Origin: Algoriphagus hitonicola
GTDB taxonomy: Bacteria; Bacteroidota; Bacteroidia; Cytophagales; Cyclobacteriaceae
Assembly: GCF_900113375.1 (NCBI RefSeq)
Contig: NZ_FOPC01000016.1
Coordinates: 1 to 64,000, forward strand
Direction of reading: 5' to 3'
Length of the DNA stretch: 64,000 nucleotides
Positions 34,646-43,137 of this stretch are shown in pieces (within the stretch, counting starts at the first letter, position 1; each line of letters begins with the position of its first letter). The translations under genes and the position numbers were made by a program. The notes under the pieces were generated by a model. That model worked only from the letters and a program-made list of their open reading frames with translations. It was not told the origin of the DNA and made no database searches.

Positions 34646-35801
34646 TCCTTACCCCTTTTACTTGTCTATAAAAATCCAAATTGCTATTAAGTAGTGTATG
34701 GGGATCAAATGCTTGGTTCACAAATGTTTGGGCATTTTCACAGATTTTCCAAAATTTGTCATCAAATCCCATATTCAATACCTGAGCTAATACTGTTTTT
34801 AGCTCATCCACCTTGTTTGGATCAGCCACAAAACCATTTTCTCCATGGCTTACAAGCTCTTTACCAGGCCCCAAAGAGGTATACACTACCATAGATTTTG
34901 TCGCCATGGCTTCAGAAACAACCAAACCCTGAGTTTCCATGAAAGAGGGAAAAACACATACATGGGACTTAGAAAAAATGAGTGGAAGCTCCTGATGAGC
35001 CACTGGGCCCATAAAGAATACATTTTCAAAATAGGATTCTGGAAAATATTCCATAAGGTGCTGCTGATATGATTTCCCATCAGAGAAAAACCACTCCCTG
35101 CCATAAATTTTCAACTTCAGTCCAGGGAATTCATTTTTGAGTTCATTGACTGCGTGAATCAAAGGCTTGACTCCTTTTTTTTCACACACAGTCCCTGCAA
35201 AAATAACCTCGAGTTTATTTTTCTTTATTTGCTTTTCTTTTAAAGAAAATTTATCGAGGTCTATCATGCCAAATATTTTTCTGATAGGCCTGTCACCAAG
35301 TTCGAAAAACTTAAAAGTGTGTTGCCTTACATAGTCAGAAACAGCGATAAAGGCATCTGCTTTGCCAAAGGAAACTTTTTCCTGATAGCCCTTCCAAAAA
35401 TTAATTTTTCTTTTCTCTGCTTCTGCAAAAAAGTGGTGTCCTCCATGAAGCCTAATAACATAGCTGATGTCTTTGTTCTTTCGGACAAAAGCCAAATCCA
35501 GTTCGGGGGCTTCCAGAATATCTATCGGGTCCTCCCTGTGAATGGCATCAATCGCTTCATTTAATTTCTTCATATTTTCCCACCATCCCACAAACCTGAA
35601 TGAGGATCTTCCGACCCTTACAATTCTCAGGCCATCAACAAATTCAGTCTGGGTGGATCCAGCAGGATAAACTCCAACGATTGAAACTTTGATTCCCTTT
35701 TGAACCAGCAATTGCGTGAAGGTCTTCAAAAAGAAACCTATTCCTCCTACCTGAACAGATGGGCTACCGGGAAATTCGTGACAAATAAAACAAACGTGCA
35801 T
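34638..35801 (-). CDS. Family 4 glycosyltransferase
   Basis: At 387 residues, this enzyme has GGIGFFLKTFTQLLVQKG in its N-terminal Rossmann domain, FAGTVCEKKGVKPLIHAV at the start of the donor domain and SFMETQGLVVSEAMATKS with the catalytic-site Glu residues. An RLHGGHH element is typical of GT4 enzymes. The start codon directly follows the stop of the preceding gene (no gap), and the stop overlaps the next start by 8 bp. Confidence 0.88.
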   Translation of the reverse strand: MHVCFICHEFPGSPSVQVGGIGFFLKTFTQLLVQKGIKVSIVGVYPAGSTQTEFVDGLRIVRVGRSSFRFVGWWENMKKLNEAIDAIHREDPIDILEAPELDLAFVRKNKDISYVIRLHGGHHFFAEAEKRKINFWKGYQEKVSFGKADAFIAVSDYVRQHTFKFFELGDRPIRKIFGMIDLDKFSLKEKQIKKNKLEVIFAGTVCEKKGVKPLIHAVNELKNEFPGLKLKIYGREWFFSDGKSYQQHLMEYFPESYFENVFFMGPVAHQELPLIFSKSHVCVFPSFMETQGLVVSEAMATKSMVVYTSLGPGKELVSHGENGFVADPNKVDELKTVLAQVLNMGFDDKFWKICENAQTFVNQAFDPHTLLNSNLDFYRQVKGVRNG

Positions 35802-37178
35802 TTATCCCAAACTTTGGATTCTCTCAAAAATCTGTTCTGAAGCATCTCCATCTTTATAATGTGAAACTACCCTGTCAAGCCAATCCTGTCGCTGCCCTGC
35901 AACTTCCTTCCCATTCCGAAGGCATAAATTGATTTTTTCTTCAATTTCATCTTTGTTGTGAATCCAAACCACAGCATTGAAGCCTTCCATGGACCGAAAA
36001 TGATGAAACTCATAGGTTCTCTTTGGACTCCATTCTTTGTTTGGGCCGACCGCATAATTCAAATAAAGTGCAGGTTTATCCATTACGGCAAAATCAAGTG
36101 CCATAGTGGAGCCCAAATTCACTACAGTTTTACAATGGAAAACCAGATTTACAAGGAGCTGTACATCTTCATAAGTTGGATAATATTGATTCCAGGATTT
36201 CCCTCTTTTCCAAAGAGGTGCAATATGATGGATATTTGAATGCTTACTTAGAATAGCGTCATATCTCTCAGTTCCTTCAACTGGAACCTGTCTAAAAAGA
36301 ATCTGAACACCCGTATCATCTTTCAAGGCAGATGCCACATCTCCCAAGTATTCTTCATCATAAGGAGAGGTTCTTTTATCATCTCCCGAAAAACAAATCC
36401 ACTGTTTATCCGGGTCTAGGCCATATTTGGAAGCAAAATTCTCTCTTGACTTCAGAAATTCCCTTCTGAAGTAAAAACCAAATTGGGGTGTACCTGTAAC
36501 ATGCACGCTGGAGGCTTTAATCTCCGGATAAAACTCCATGAGTTCCTTCTTCATGTAATGTGACCAGACAAAGTAATAGTCGGTACGCATAGGCAACCTG
36601 GCTTTTGGAACGTTGTCCCAGGAAAATATGGATGTAACGGTTTTTATTCCCAAGGATTTGGCAGCTTCAAGGGCAATCCCTGCATACAAAATCCTTTGAT
36701 GGGTGCAAAAAACAACATCAGGTTTTTCCCTTTCCAGTATTTCTCTATATTGCTTAAAAGCCGATGTGTGATGCGTGTTCTTAAGGACAAACCTATCCAA
36801 AGCTTGTCTCAAGCGATCATTCAAAAATAAATCAGGAATGAATTTTTCAAGTATACTGACTGATTTAGCAATTTTATCTTTTCCGGAATCCCAGTTGTCT
36901 AAAATCGTAGGATTGGAAAAAGACTTCGCATCTAATTTTAGTTTGATTAAAGTGGACATTTCCCTGATCACTCTGATAAAAAGGTTTTCTTCGAAAGTTG
37001 GAAAAAAGATTTCCTTGAATTCTTTCTGGTGGATTTTCTGGGAGATTCCCAGGATTTCAGGGTCTAGGTTATGCCAGATAAGGATTTCATGACCTCCTTC
37101 TGCCAGCTTTGAAAGAACATTGGAATAGAGATAATTCCTTACCCCAACACCATCGGGAATCAAAAAACAGACTTTCAT
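35802..37178 (-). CDS. GT-B-type surface glycan transferase, family uncertain
   Basis: The 458-residue soluble protein starts with VCFLIPDGVGVRNYLYSNVL and ends with a donor-like region GSTMALDFAVMDKPALYLNY, similar to the region of UDP-sugar or CDP-glycerol transferases in which Ser-Thr and Asp contact the nucleotide. A central FCTHQRILYAGIALEAAKSL and SIFSWDNVPKARLP are shared with uncharacterised capsule proteins. It does not show the E-x7-E of GT4. Glycerol-phosphate or sugar transfer are both possible; the call of a GT-B fold is moderately safe, while the substrate is unknown. Confidence 0.65.
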   Translation of the reverse strand: MKVCFLIPDGVGVRNYLYSNVLSKLAEGGHEILIWHNLDPEILGISQKIHQKEFKEIFFPTFEENLFIRVIREMSTLIKLKLDAKSFSNPTILDNWDSGKDKIAKSVSILEKFIPDLFLNDRLRQALDRFVLKNTHHTSAFKQYREILEREKPDVVFCTHQRILYAGIALEAAKSLGIKTVTSIFSWDNVPKARLPMRTDYYFVWSHYMKKELMEFYPEIKASSVHVTGTPQFGFYFRREFLKSRENFASKYGLDPDKQWICFSGDDKRTSPYDEEYLGDVASALKDDTGVQILFRQVPVEGTERYDAILSKHSNIHHIAPLWKRGKSWNQYYPTYEDVQLLVNLVFHCKTVVNLGSTMALDFAVMDKPALYLNYAVGPNKEWSPKRTYEFHHFRSMEGFNAVVWIHNKDEIEEKINLCLRNGKEVAGQRQDWLDRVVSHYKDGDASEQIFERIQSLG

Positions 37179-37184
37179 GACTTT

Positions 37185-38264
37185 TTACAAAGCATTTAAA
37201 AGACCATCTCTCCATCCCTCATAAGGAAATGTATCCTTAAGCTTAGATCCTTCTGGTTTATATTTTTTTATTTCATTTTGGAATTTAAAAAAAGTATTTA
37301 CCCAATCAGAAACAATATTAGGGTACTCAACAAAAGCTACACCTTCGAGATCCTTATATAATTGTTTCATGTTTCCTCTTTTAGGAACTAGTACATAGTT
37401 TCCACATTTATAGGCTTCTGCTAAAGCAAGCGGACCACCTTCCTTCATTAAGGTAGTAAGAAAAAGAACATCAGACAATTGCAAGTATTTTGGAACATCG
37501 CTATGAGCTACTCGACCAACATTAATAATTTTCGGGTTCGTAGTATTAATTTTTTTCTTACTTCCAATTATAAGTACTGAAATATCATTTTGTACTTCTA
37601 GAATTTTTTCAGCTGCTTTAACAAAGATATCGATGCCTTTTTCGGGTCTATCATTAGCAAGCCATGATATAACCAAGTCACCTTCGCTAATCATATATTT
37701 ACTCCTAAGTTCCGATTTGATGGTTTTAGGTACAGTAAAAAAATGATCATTATCAACTCCAACAGGTAAAATTATTACTTCTGGAGAAAAAGCATGGTTT
37801 TCTTCAATAGTAGCTAAATAGTTGGCGTATCCCATAAAAAAAACTTTAGAAACTTGATCGAAAACACTTTTTTCAGCTTTAAAACGAAAACCCCAAAAAT
37901 CAAAAATTAATTCAACATTTTCCTTTTTAGATAATCCTGATTCAACTATTGCTTTTAATAAAACAATATCATCTATTACCACTAACTTGAACATATCAGT
38001 TTTATTGATTATTTTCTTTAATGTTTCTAAATAATCTTTAAAAACCCACTTCTGGCGTGCCATATTTTCAAAAAATCGGCTTCCCTTAGGCCAATTTCTC
38101 TTTTTACAGAATAAAAATTGAGAATTTTCAGATTCAGTTGGAGACAAAACAAAATCAAAAAAATCATTATGCTCATTTAAAAACTTATTGTAATGGTTGG
38201 TCCAACTTCCAATTTGTTTACAGGGTAAACCGATATTTGAGATTAAAATTCTTTTTAGAGCCAT
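37185..38264 (-). CDS. Family 4 glycosyltransferase
   Basis: This 359-residue protein shows SWLANDRPEKGIDIFVKAAE at the start of the donor domain and MKEGGPLALAEAYKCGNYVL further on, together the GT4 nucleotide-binding signature. The gene is noticeably AT-rich, and with the next upstream gene (38267-39277) it differs in base usage from the flanking GT4 genes, which suggests that the pair was acquired as a cassette. Gaps to its neighbours are 2 and 6 bp. Confidence 0.8.
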   Translation of the reverse strand: MALKRILISNIGLPCKQIGSWTNHYNKFLNEHNDFFDFVLSPTESENSQFLFCKKRNWPKGSRFFENMARQKWVFKDYLETLKKIINKTDMFKLVVIDDIVLLKAIVESGLSKKENVELIFDFWGFRFKAEKSVFDQVSKVFFMGYANYLATIEENHAFSPEVIILPVGVDNDHFFTVPKTIKSELRSKYMISEGDLVISWLANDRPEKGIDIFVKAAEKILEVQNDISVLIIGSKKKINTTNPKIINVGRVAHSDVPKYLQLSDVLFLTTLMKEGGPLALAEAYKCGNYVLVPKRGNMKQLYKDLEGVAFVEYPNIVSDWVNTFFKFQNEIKKYKPEGSKLKDTFPYEGWRDGLLNAL

Positions 38265-38266
38265 GA

Positions 38267-39277
38267 TTAGTATTCTTTAGGTATATTATAAATTTTTTTA
38301 AATAGAAATGAAAATTTTCCAAAGAAGAATCTAGAAAAAAATTTACTTAATCTTCTTTCAAAGTTATTTAGCCTCCTTGATTTAACATAAATATTAGATA
38401 AAAATTCATTTGATTTTTTAACTTCTTCATCATTGAAATCATTCATCCAAGGTTCCAAAACATTACCAAGATGATAAGCATAGTTTTCAAGTGTGGCTAG
38501 TCTTAAAAACCCTCCAACATCATTTGGAATATCAATATAGGTTGCTTCGCTTCCTCCTGATATTTTAGTATCGGAAGGTTTGTTTGGGCTAGAGTAAAAG
38601 ACCTCTTTCCTTAAAGTCGCAACAAAATGCCCACATCCCATGACAGCTTTTTTCCCACTATTATTATTTACAACCAAATAATTACGAAGATGACAGGGTT
38701 TGTATAATGAAGAACCGATACTTTGCTCAAACATACAAAGTGCATTTGGGTTTCTAACCTTTTCAAAACTCAGTTTACCCTTGAACAAACCATAGAAAAG
38801 TGTTGATGCTGTATAATAAGAAAAGGCTTTACTGCTAGGAACTGGAGAAACCATACCAGCTTCTGGGAAATTATTGAATACTTCTTCAACATTTTGTTGC
38901 CAACCCTGCAAAAACATAACATCTGCGTCACTTATAGTATACAACAAACTTTCAGTACTTTTTACAACAGCATTTATTGCATTAACCTTACCAATATTTA
39001 CTTTAGAATTTAGAATCTGGTCAAATCGATCTTCCTGATTGTATAGGTTAAGAAGGAACTCTTCTACTTGTTCACATGAGCCATTATTAAAGACAGAAAT
39101 TCTTACAGAGTTATTAGTTGTAGAAAAGAGAGATTTTAGACAAATCTTAAGTATTTCTAATCCATCTTTAAAATAACCTATATCTAGGTTTGGTATATAT
39201 ACAGGAACTATAATTCTATGGAGACAAGTTTTAGAAATTTTAGATTTCTCTTTCTCAGGATTGTTTCCTATTCTCAT
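38267..39277 (-). CDS. Family 2 glycosyltransferase
   Basis: A GT-A fold is indicated by RIIVPVYIPNLD, the internal VRISVFNNGS and the metal-binding ISDADVMFLQGW (DxD = Asp-Ala-Asp). At 336 residues it is normal in length. It overlaps the SDR gene upstream by 23 bp. The large acceptor-side region after residue 150 has a HLGNVLEPW segment typical of GT2 enzymes. The sugar is unknown; AT-rich codon use is shared with the following gene. Confidence 0.82.
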   Translation of the reverse strand: MRIGNNPEKEKSKISKTCLHRIIVPVYIPNLDIGYFKDGLEILKICLKSLFSTTNNSVRISVFNNGSCEQVEEFLLNLYNQEDRFDQILNSKVNIGKVNAINAVVKSTESLLYTISDADVMFLQGWQQNVEEVFNNFPEAGMVSPVPSSKAFSYYTASTLFYGLFKGKLSFEKVRNPNALCMFEQSIGSSLYKPCHLRNYLVVNNNSGKKAVMGCGHFVATLRKEVFYSSPNKPSDTKISGGSEATYIDIPNDVGGFLRLATLENYAYHLGNVLEPWMNDFNDEEVKKSNEFLSNIYVKSRRLNNFERRLSKFFSRFFFGKFSFLFKKIYNIPKEY

Positions 39278-40187
39278 ACTCTTTGATCATTATTTTCAAA
39301 CCCTCTTCCAAAGGAATCAGGTTTCGGTTTAAAATCCGTTTCATCTTGGAATTGTCCGGACAACGCCTGGTCATATCTCCTGCTGGTAAAGGCGGAAGAT
39401 GAACAATTTTCGATTTTGAACCAGAAACATGGATAATCATATCTGCCAATTCAAGAATTGTCATTTCCAAATCACTTCCCACGTTGATAACCTCATTCAA
39501 GGCTTCATGGGAGGAAATTGAATTGATACAGGTCTGAATATTGTCATTTACAAAACAGAAAGACCTGGTCTGACTACCATCTCCATAAATTTCAATAGGT
39601 TCATTGTTCAGGGCCTTCTTTAGAAATCTGGGCACTACAAAGTCTTCGCTTTGGTTAGGGCCATAGGTGTTGAAAAATCTAAAAATGGTAAACTCCAAAC
39701 CAAATTCCTGATAGTAAGACCTGCAGTAGGCTTCCCCTATGTTCTTTACAATTGCATAGGGTAACTTAGAATTCAAGGGGGTAGTCTTTTCATTTTGAGG
39801 AATTTCAAAAGGCTCTCCATACACTTCTGAAGAACTGCTGTAGAAAACTCTTTTTACTCCGGAGTTTTTACAAAGTTTAAGCACATTTTCTATTCCTTTG
39901 CAATCATTGAGTACTTTGAGTGGATTATCCAAAGTTCTTTGAACCCCTACTACTGCGGCATAATGAAAAACATAATCAAATTGAAACCTACCAAAAATCA
40001 CACTTATATCACTGAAATCATTTGCATCAGCTTTGATAAAAATAACGTTTTCCCTTTTTGGAACTTTCTCTATTGAACCCGTAGACAAATTATCGACAAT
40101 GACAACAAAGTTATTCTCATCCTTGGACAAAGAATCTGCCAATGAGCTACCTATGTTACCTGCTCCTCCTGTAATTAATACTACCAT
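39255..40187 (-). CDS. NAD-dependent sugar nucleotide epimerase/dehydratase (GalE-like SDR)
   Basis: The 310-residue extended SDR has GGAGNIGSSL near the N-terminus, DNLSTGS binding the cofactor ribose, SSSSEVYG and the catalytic YAIVK, plus FNTYGPNQS and DGSQTRSFCFVND, a set shared by UDP-glucuronate/UDP-GlcNAc 4-epimerases and UDP-xylose synthases. It probably supplies a precursor sugar for cluster A. The exact reaction cannot be decided without a phylogeny. It lies 4 bp after a GT4 gene. Confidence 0.85.
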   Translation of the reverse strand: MVVLITGGAGNIGSSLADSLSKDENNFVVIVDNLSTGSIEKVPKRENVIFIKADANDFSDISVIFGRFQFDYVFHYAAVVGVQRTLDNPLKVLNDCKGIENVLKLCKNSGVKRVFYSSSSEVYGEPFEIPQNEKTTPLNSKLPYAIVKNIGEAYCRSYYQEFGLEFTIFRFFNTYGPNQSEDFVVPRFLKKALNNEPIEIYGDGSQTRSFCFVNDNIQTCINSISSHEALNEVINVGSDLEMTILELADMIIHVSGSKSKIVHLPPLPAGDMTRRCPDNSKMKRILNRNLIPLEEGLKIMIKEYENRKQS

Positions 40188-40191
40188 AAAT

Positions 40192-41292
40192 TTAATGGGT
40201 TAAAATTTGTAATATTTTTCTTTCCAAAACCTGTAAAGAAAAACGATCTAAATATACTTCTCGCAGCCCTTTTTTTAGTTCGACGATTCTTTCATCTTCC
40301 AAGGAAACCAACCACCTCATTTTGTCAAGAATACTTTCGGGCTTGTGATCCTTAAAAAACAAGGGCGAGCCCGGTATCCTGTCCGGCATGGAACCTACCC
40401 TTTGTGTTAGCAATAGTTTCCCCGCCGCCATTGCTTCAATTGCATTTAAGGGACCGGATTCTTCACTGGAGTTTATAATCAAACAATCAATATCCCTGTA
40501 CACCTCAGGTATTTTTGCATTTGAAACGTAAGGGTGAATTTTGACATTTTTTAGATCTAAATCCTTAATGATACCTTCATAACTTCCCTGCAAATGCCCT
40601 TCGCCATATAGGTGTAATTCCTTTTCAGGAAAATACTTAAAAACGCCAATGATTTCTTCAAACCTTTTGACTTCCAGAAACATCCCTAAAAGCCCAAATT
40701 TTTGTAATCCACGGGTAATCGGAATTTCCAAAAGTCTTTTCTCCAATAACGTCGCCTGATCTAGAAAGAAACTCGGAAGTCTCAAGTTCAATTTTGCAGT
40801 AAGACACTCTGAATGAAAAATGTAATTTCTTTGCATTTGAGAAAGCAAGGTGTCCTTTTCAATGTTCAAGTTATTTTGAACCAAGCCTGTAAACCTCAAA
40901 AAAATAGGTAGATCAATTGCAGAATTAAAAATTTCTCTTTCCCTTGAAGTGTCCTGAATAAATAAGACTAAAGCATCATGATTTAAGGCAAATTTCTCCC
41001 ATTCATTGCTTTGAAACAGTGCTTTTCTCTTCTTCTCAAAAAAACGGGACAACCAAACTCTTCTTAACAAAGACCTAAAATTGGAGAATAAATTGATCCA
41101 GCTTCCAAAAATCAGATCTATTGCTTCGGTTTCTTTGCATCCTGCAAAATAATTTGATGCATATAATGAAGAAAATATACTGACCTTATAGCCATTTTTC
41201 AAAAGAATCTGAGCCCACAGGTTGACTTCCTCAACTCTTCCTCCTATGTATTTTTGATTTAAAGGTGCTACTAGACAGATCTCCTTCATCAA
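40192..41292 (-). CDS. Family 4 glycosyltransferase
   Basis: This 366-residue protein has a GGRVEEVNLWAQILLKNGYK start typical of a GT4 acceptor domain, then LYGEGHLQGSYEGIIKDLDL and the donor motif SSEESGPLNAIEAMAAGKLL (E-x7-E). It overlaps the end of the ABC flippase gene by 4 bp and is the first glycosyltransferase of cluster A after the export genes. Confidence 0.87.
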   Translation of the reverse strand: MMKEICLVAPLNQKYIGGRVEEVNLWAQILLKNGYKVSIFSSLYASNYFAGCKETEAIDLIFGSWINLFSNFRSLLRRVWLSRFFEKKRKALFQSNEWEKFALNHDALVLFIQDTSREREIFNSAIDLPIFLRFTGLVQNNLNIEKDTLLSQMQRNYIFHSECLTAKLNLRLPSFFLDQATLLEKRLLEIPITRGLQKFGLLGMFLEVKRFEEIIGVFKYFPEKELHLYGEGHLQGSYEGIIKDLDLKNVKIHPYVSNAKIPEVYRDIDCLIINSSEESGPLNAIEAMAAGKLLLTQRVGSMPDRIPGSPLFFKDHKPESILDKMRWLVSLEDERIVELKKGLREVYLDRFSLQVLERKILQILTH

Positions 41293-43085
41293 AACTTTTG
41301 CAGGTTAATCATGGCTTTAAAATCATCATTGGAAGCAACCATCTCATCAAAGGTTCCACTGCCTTTTATTTCTCCGTTTTCAATATAAAATATGTTTTCA
41401 ACGTCTTTTACAGTGCTGAGTCTATGCGCGATTATTATAATGGTATATTTCCCTCGGAGACTATCAATATTCTCCTGAATAATCTTCTCAGAAGAGCTGT
41501 CCAAAGCAGAAGTTGCTTCATCGAACACTAATAATTTCACATTTTTAAATAATTCTCGGGCAATAGAAATTCTTTGCTTCTGTCCACCGCTCAAGTTTTT
41601 ACCACTATCTCCTAAGAAAGTGTGGATTCCATCTGGCAAATCCGCCACAAAACTTTTTAAATTTACCATTTCAATAATTTCCATGACACGGGACATGTTC
41701 TCCTCATTGACTTCTGCCCAAAAGGTTATGTTATTGAAAATACTGTCGTTAAAAATAACGTGTTCTTGGGTTATGTAACCTACTTGGCTCCGAAATTTCC
41801 GCAAATCTATCTGTGATCTATCAATCCCATTAATAGAAACTTTCCCACCCTTAGGATTAAGCAAACCAACCAAAAGATTAACTATTGTAGTTTTCCCTCC
41901 TCCACTTGGGCCCACAAATGCATTTGTAGAATGATTTTTAATAGTTAAGGAAATATCCTTTAGAACCTTTTCACTTGGTGAATCGTAAAAAAATGAAACA
42001 TTTTCAAACTTAAGATCAAAACTATCAAGAGCCAAAGTCTTGTTTGCATAGATCTCTTTTCCATTGCTAAAGTCTTCCAGAATTTCATTTCCAGCCTGGA
42101 TTCCACCATAATTTGAAATAAACTGCTGCCATGCGCTTTGTACATTCATGATGTAATTCATTGCCCTGTAAAAAAATATCAAACTCAAAATAATGGTCGC
42201 CAAAGGATCATCAAAAAGATAGAGCTGGATAATAATAACCAAGACTACTATGATAATAATAATAGGTTCTCTGGTACTGTTCAAAATGGCATTGTACATG
42301 CCCATTTTCTTTTGACTAGCTTCAATGTTATCTACCACATTTGCAAGTTTTTTTTTGTAACTTGAAATGGTTCCAGTGGCTTTTAGATACTTGAAATAAA
42401 GAACAGCCTGAATTAAAAAACTTTGAAATTTATGTGATAGTCCAGTTATATCAACACTTACCTTTTCGGTTAATTTGAATAGGAATTTATAAATAAAATT
42501 AGAAAGAAAGCCCCCTATACTCACAAGCAAGGCAAAATTAAAATTCGTAAGAAATGCCAAAACAATATATACAATCAGCATAACGAGAAACTGGATTGTA
42601 TTGAAATAGGCAATGAAGGCAGAGGTAATTTTATAAACTTCTCCTGATAAAGTATTTTGAATTTTACCAGCATCAAGCTTAAGGAATTTTTCAAATTCAA
42701 GGTCATTTATACCTTCAATCATCTGATACCGCAGCTTTTTCACAAATAACACCTGAAGTGAAACTTTATAATAGTTCTCAATAAATTTAAAAATACCTTT
42801 AAAAATAAAGACACTGGTCATAAAAACAAGAACAAAGTTAATTGTCAAATCCAAATCAAATTTAACCATAAACTCCACTAAAAAATCCAATTCACCCAAT
42901 GAATTTTTAGCCTGCATAATATCCCCATTAGCGGCAACTTCAAACAAGGGAATGAATAATGCTATACCAAAGCCATCCAAAAGACCTACAAGAAAACTAA
43001 GAAAAATCACCAAAAAGATCCTGTAACCTAAATAGGAATAAAAAAACAGGAAGTATTTAGAATTTACTAGGAGATTTTTAACCAT
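41289..43085 (-). CDS. ABC transporter, fused permease and ATPase (PglK/MsbA-like glycolipid flippase)
   Basis: The 598-residue half-transporter carries six membrane segments in its first ~330 residues and then a nucleotide-binding domain with Walker A GPSGGGKTT (near 393), signature LSGGQKQR (near 495), Walker B LLVFDEATSALD and the switch IAHRLS. This fusion matches exporters that flip whole lipid-linked oligosaccharides (PglK, Wzk) or lipid A (MsbA). Placed between Wzc and a GT4 gene in a cluster with no Wzx, it likely flips the cluster A lipid-linked unit. The energised flippase would replace Wzx; this is inferred from gene content. Confidence 0.88.
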   Translation of the reverse strand: MVKNLLVNSKYFLFFYSYLGYRIFLVIFLSFLVGLLDGFGIALFIPLFEVAANGDIMQAKNSLGELDFLVEFMVKFDLDLTINFVLVFMTSVFIFKGIFKFIENYYKVSLQVLFVKKLRYQMIEGINDLEFEKFLKLDAGKIQNTLSGEVYKITSAFIAYFNTIQFLVMLIVYIVLAFLTNFNFALLVSIGGFLSNFIYKFLFKLTEKVSVDITGLSHKFQSFLIQAVLYFKYLKATGTISSYKKKLANVVDNIEASQKKMGMYNAILNSTREPIIIIIVVLVIIIQLYLFDDPLATIILSLIFFYRAMNYIMNVQSAWQQFISNYGGIQAGNEILEDFSNGKEIYANKTLALDSFDLKFENVSFFYDSPSEKVLKDISLTIKNHSTNAFVGPSGGGKTTIVNLLVGLLNPKGGKVSINGIDRSQIDLRKFRSQVGYITQEHVIFNDSIFNNITFWAEVNEENMSRVMEIIEMVNLKSFVADLPDGIHTFLGDSGKNLSGGQKQRISIARELFKNVKLLVFDEATSALDSSSEKIIQENIDSLRGKYTIIIIAHRLSTVKDVENIFYIENGEIKGSGTFDEMVASNDDFKAMINLQKF

Positions 43086-43137
43086 GAATTGTGATGAAGT
43101 GATGAATTTTTAAGAACATGAAAGTTTACCAAAAAAC

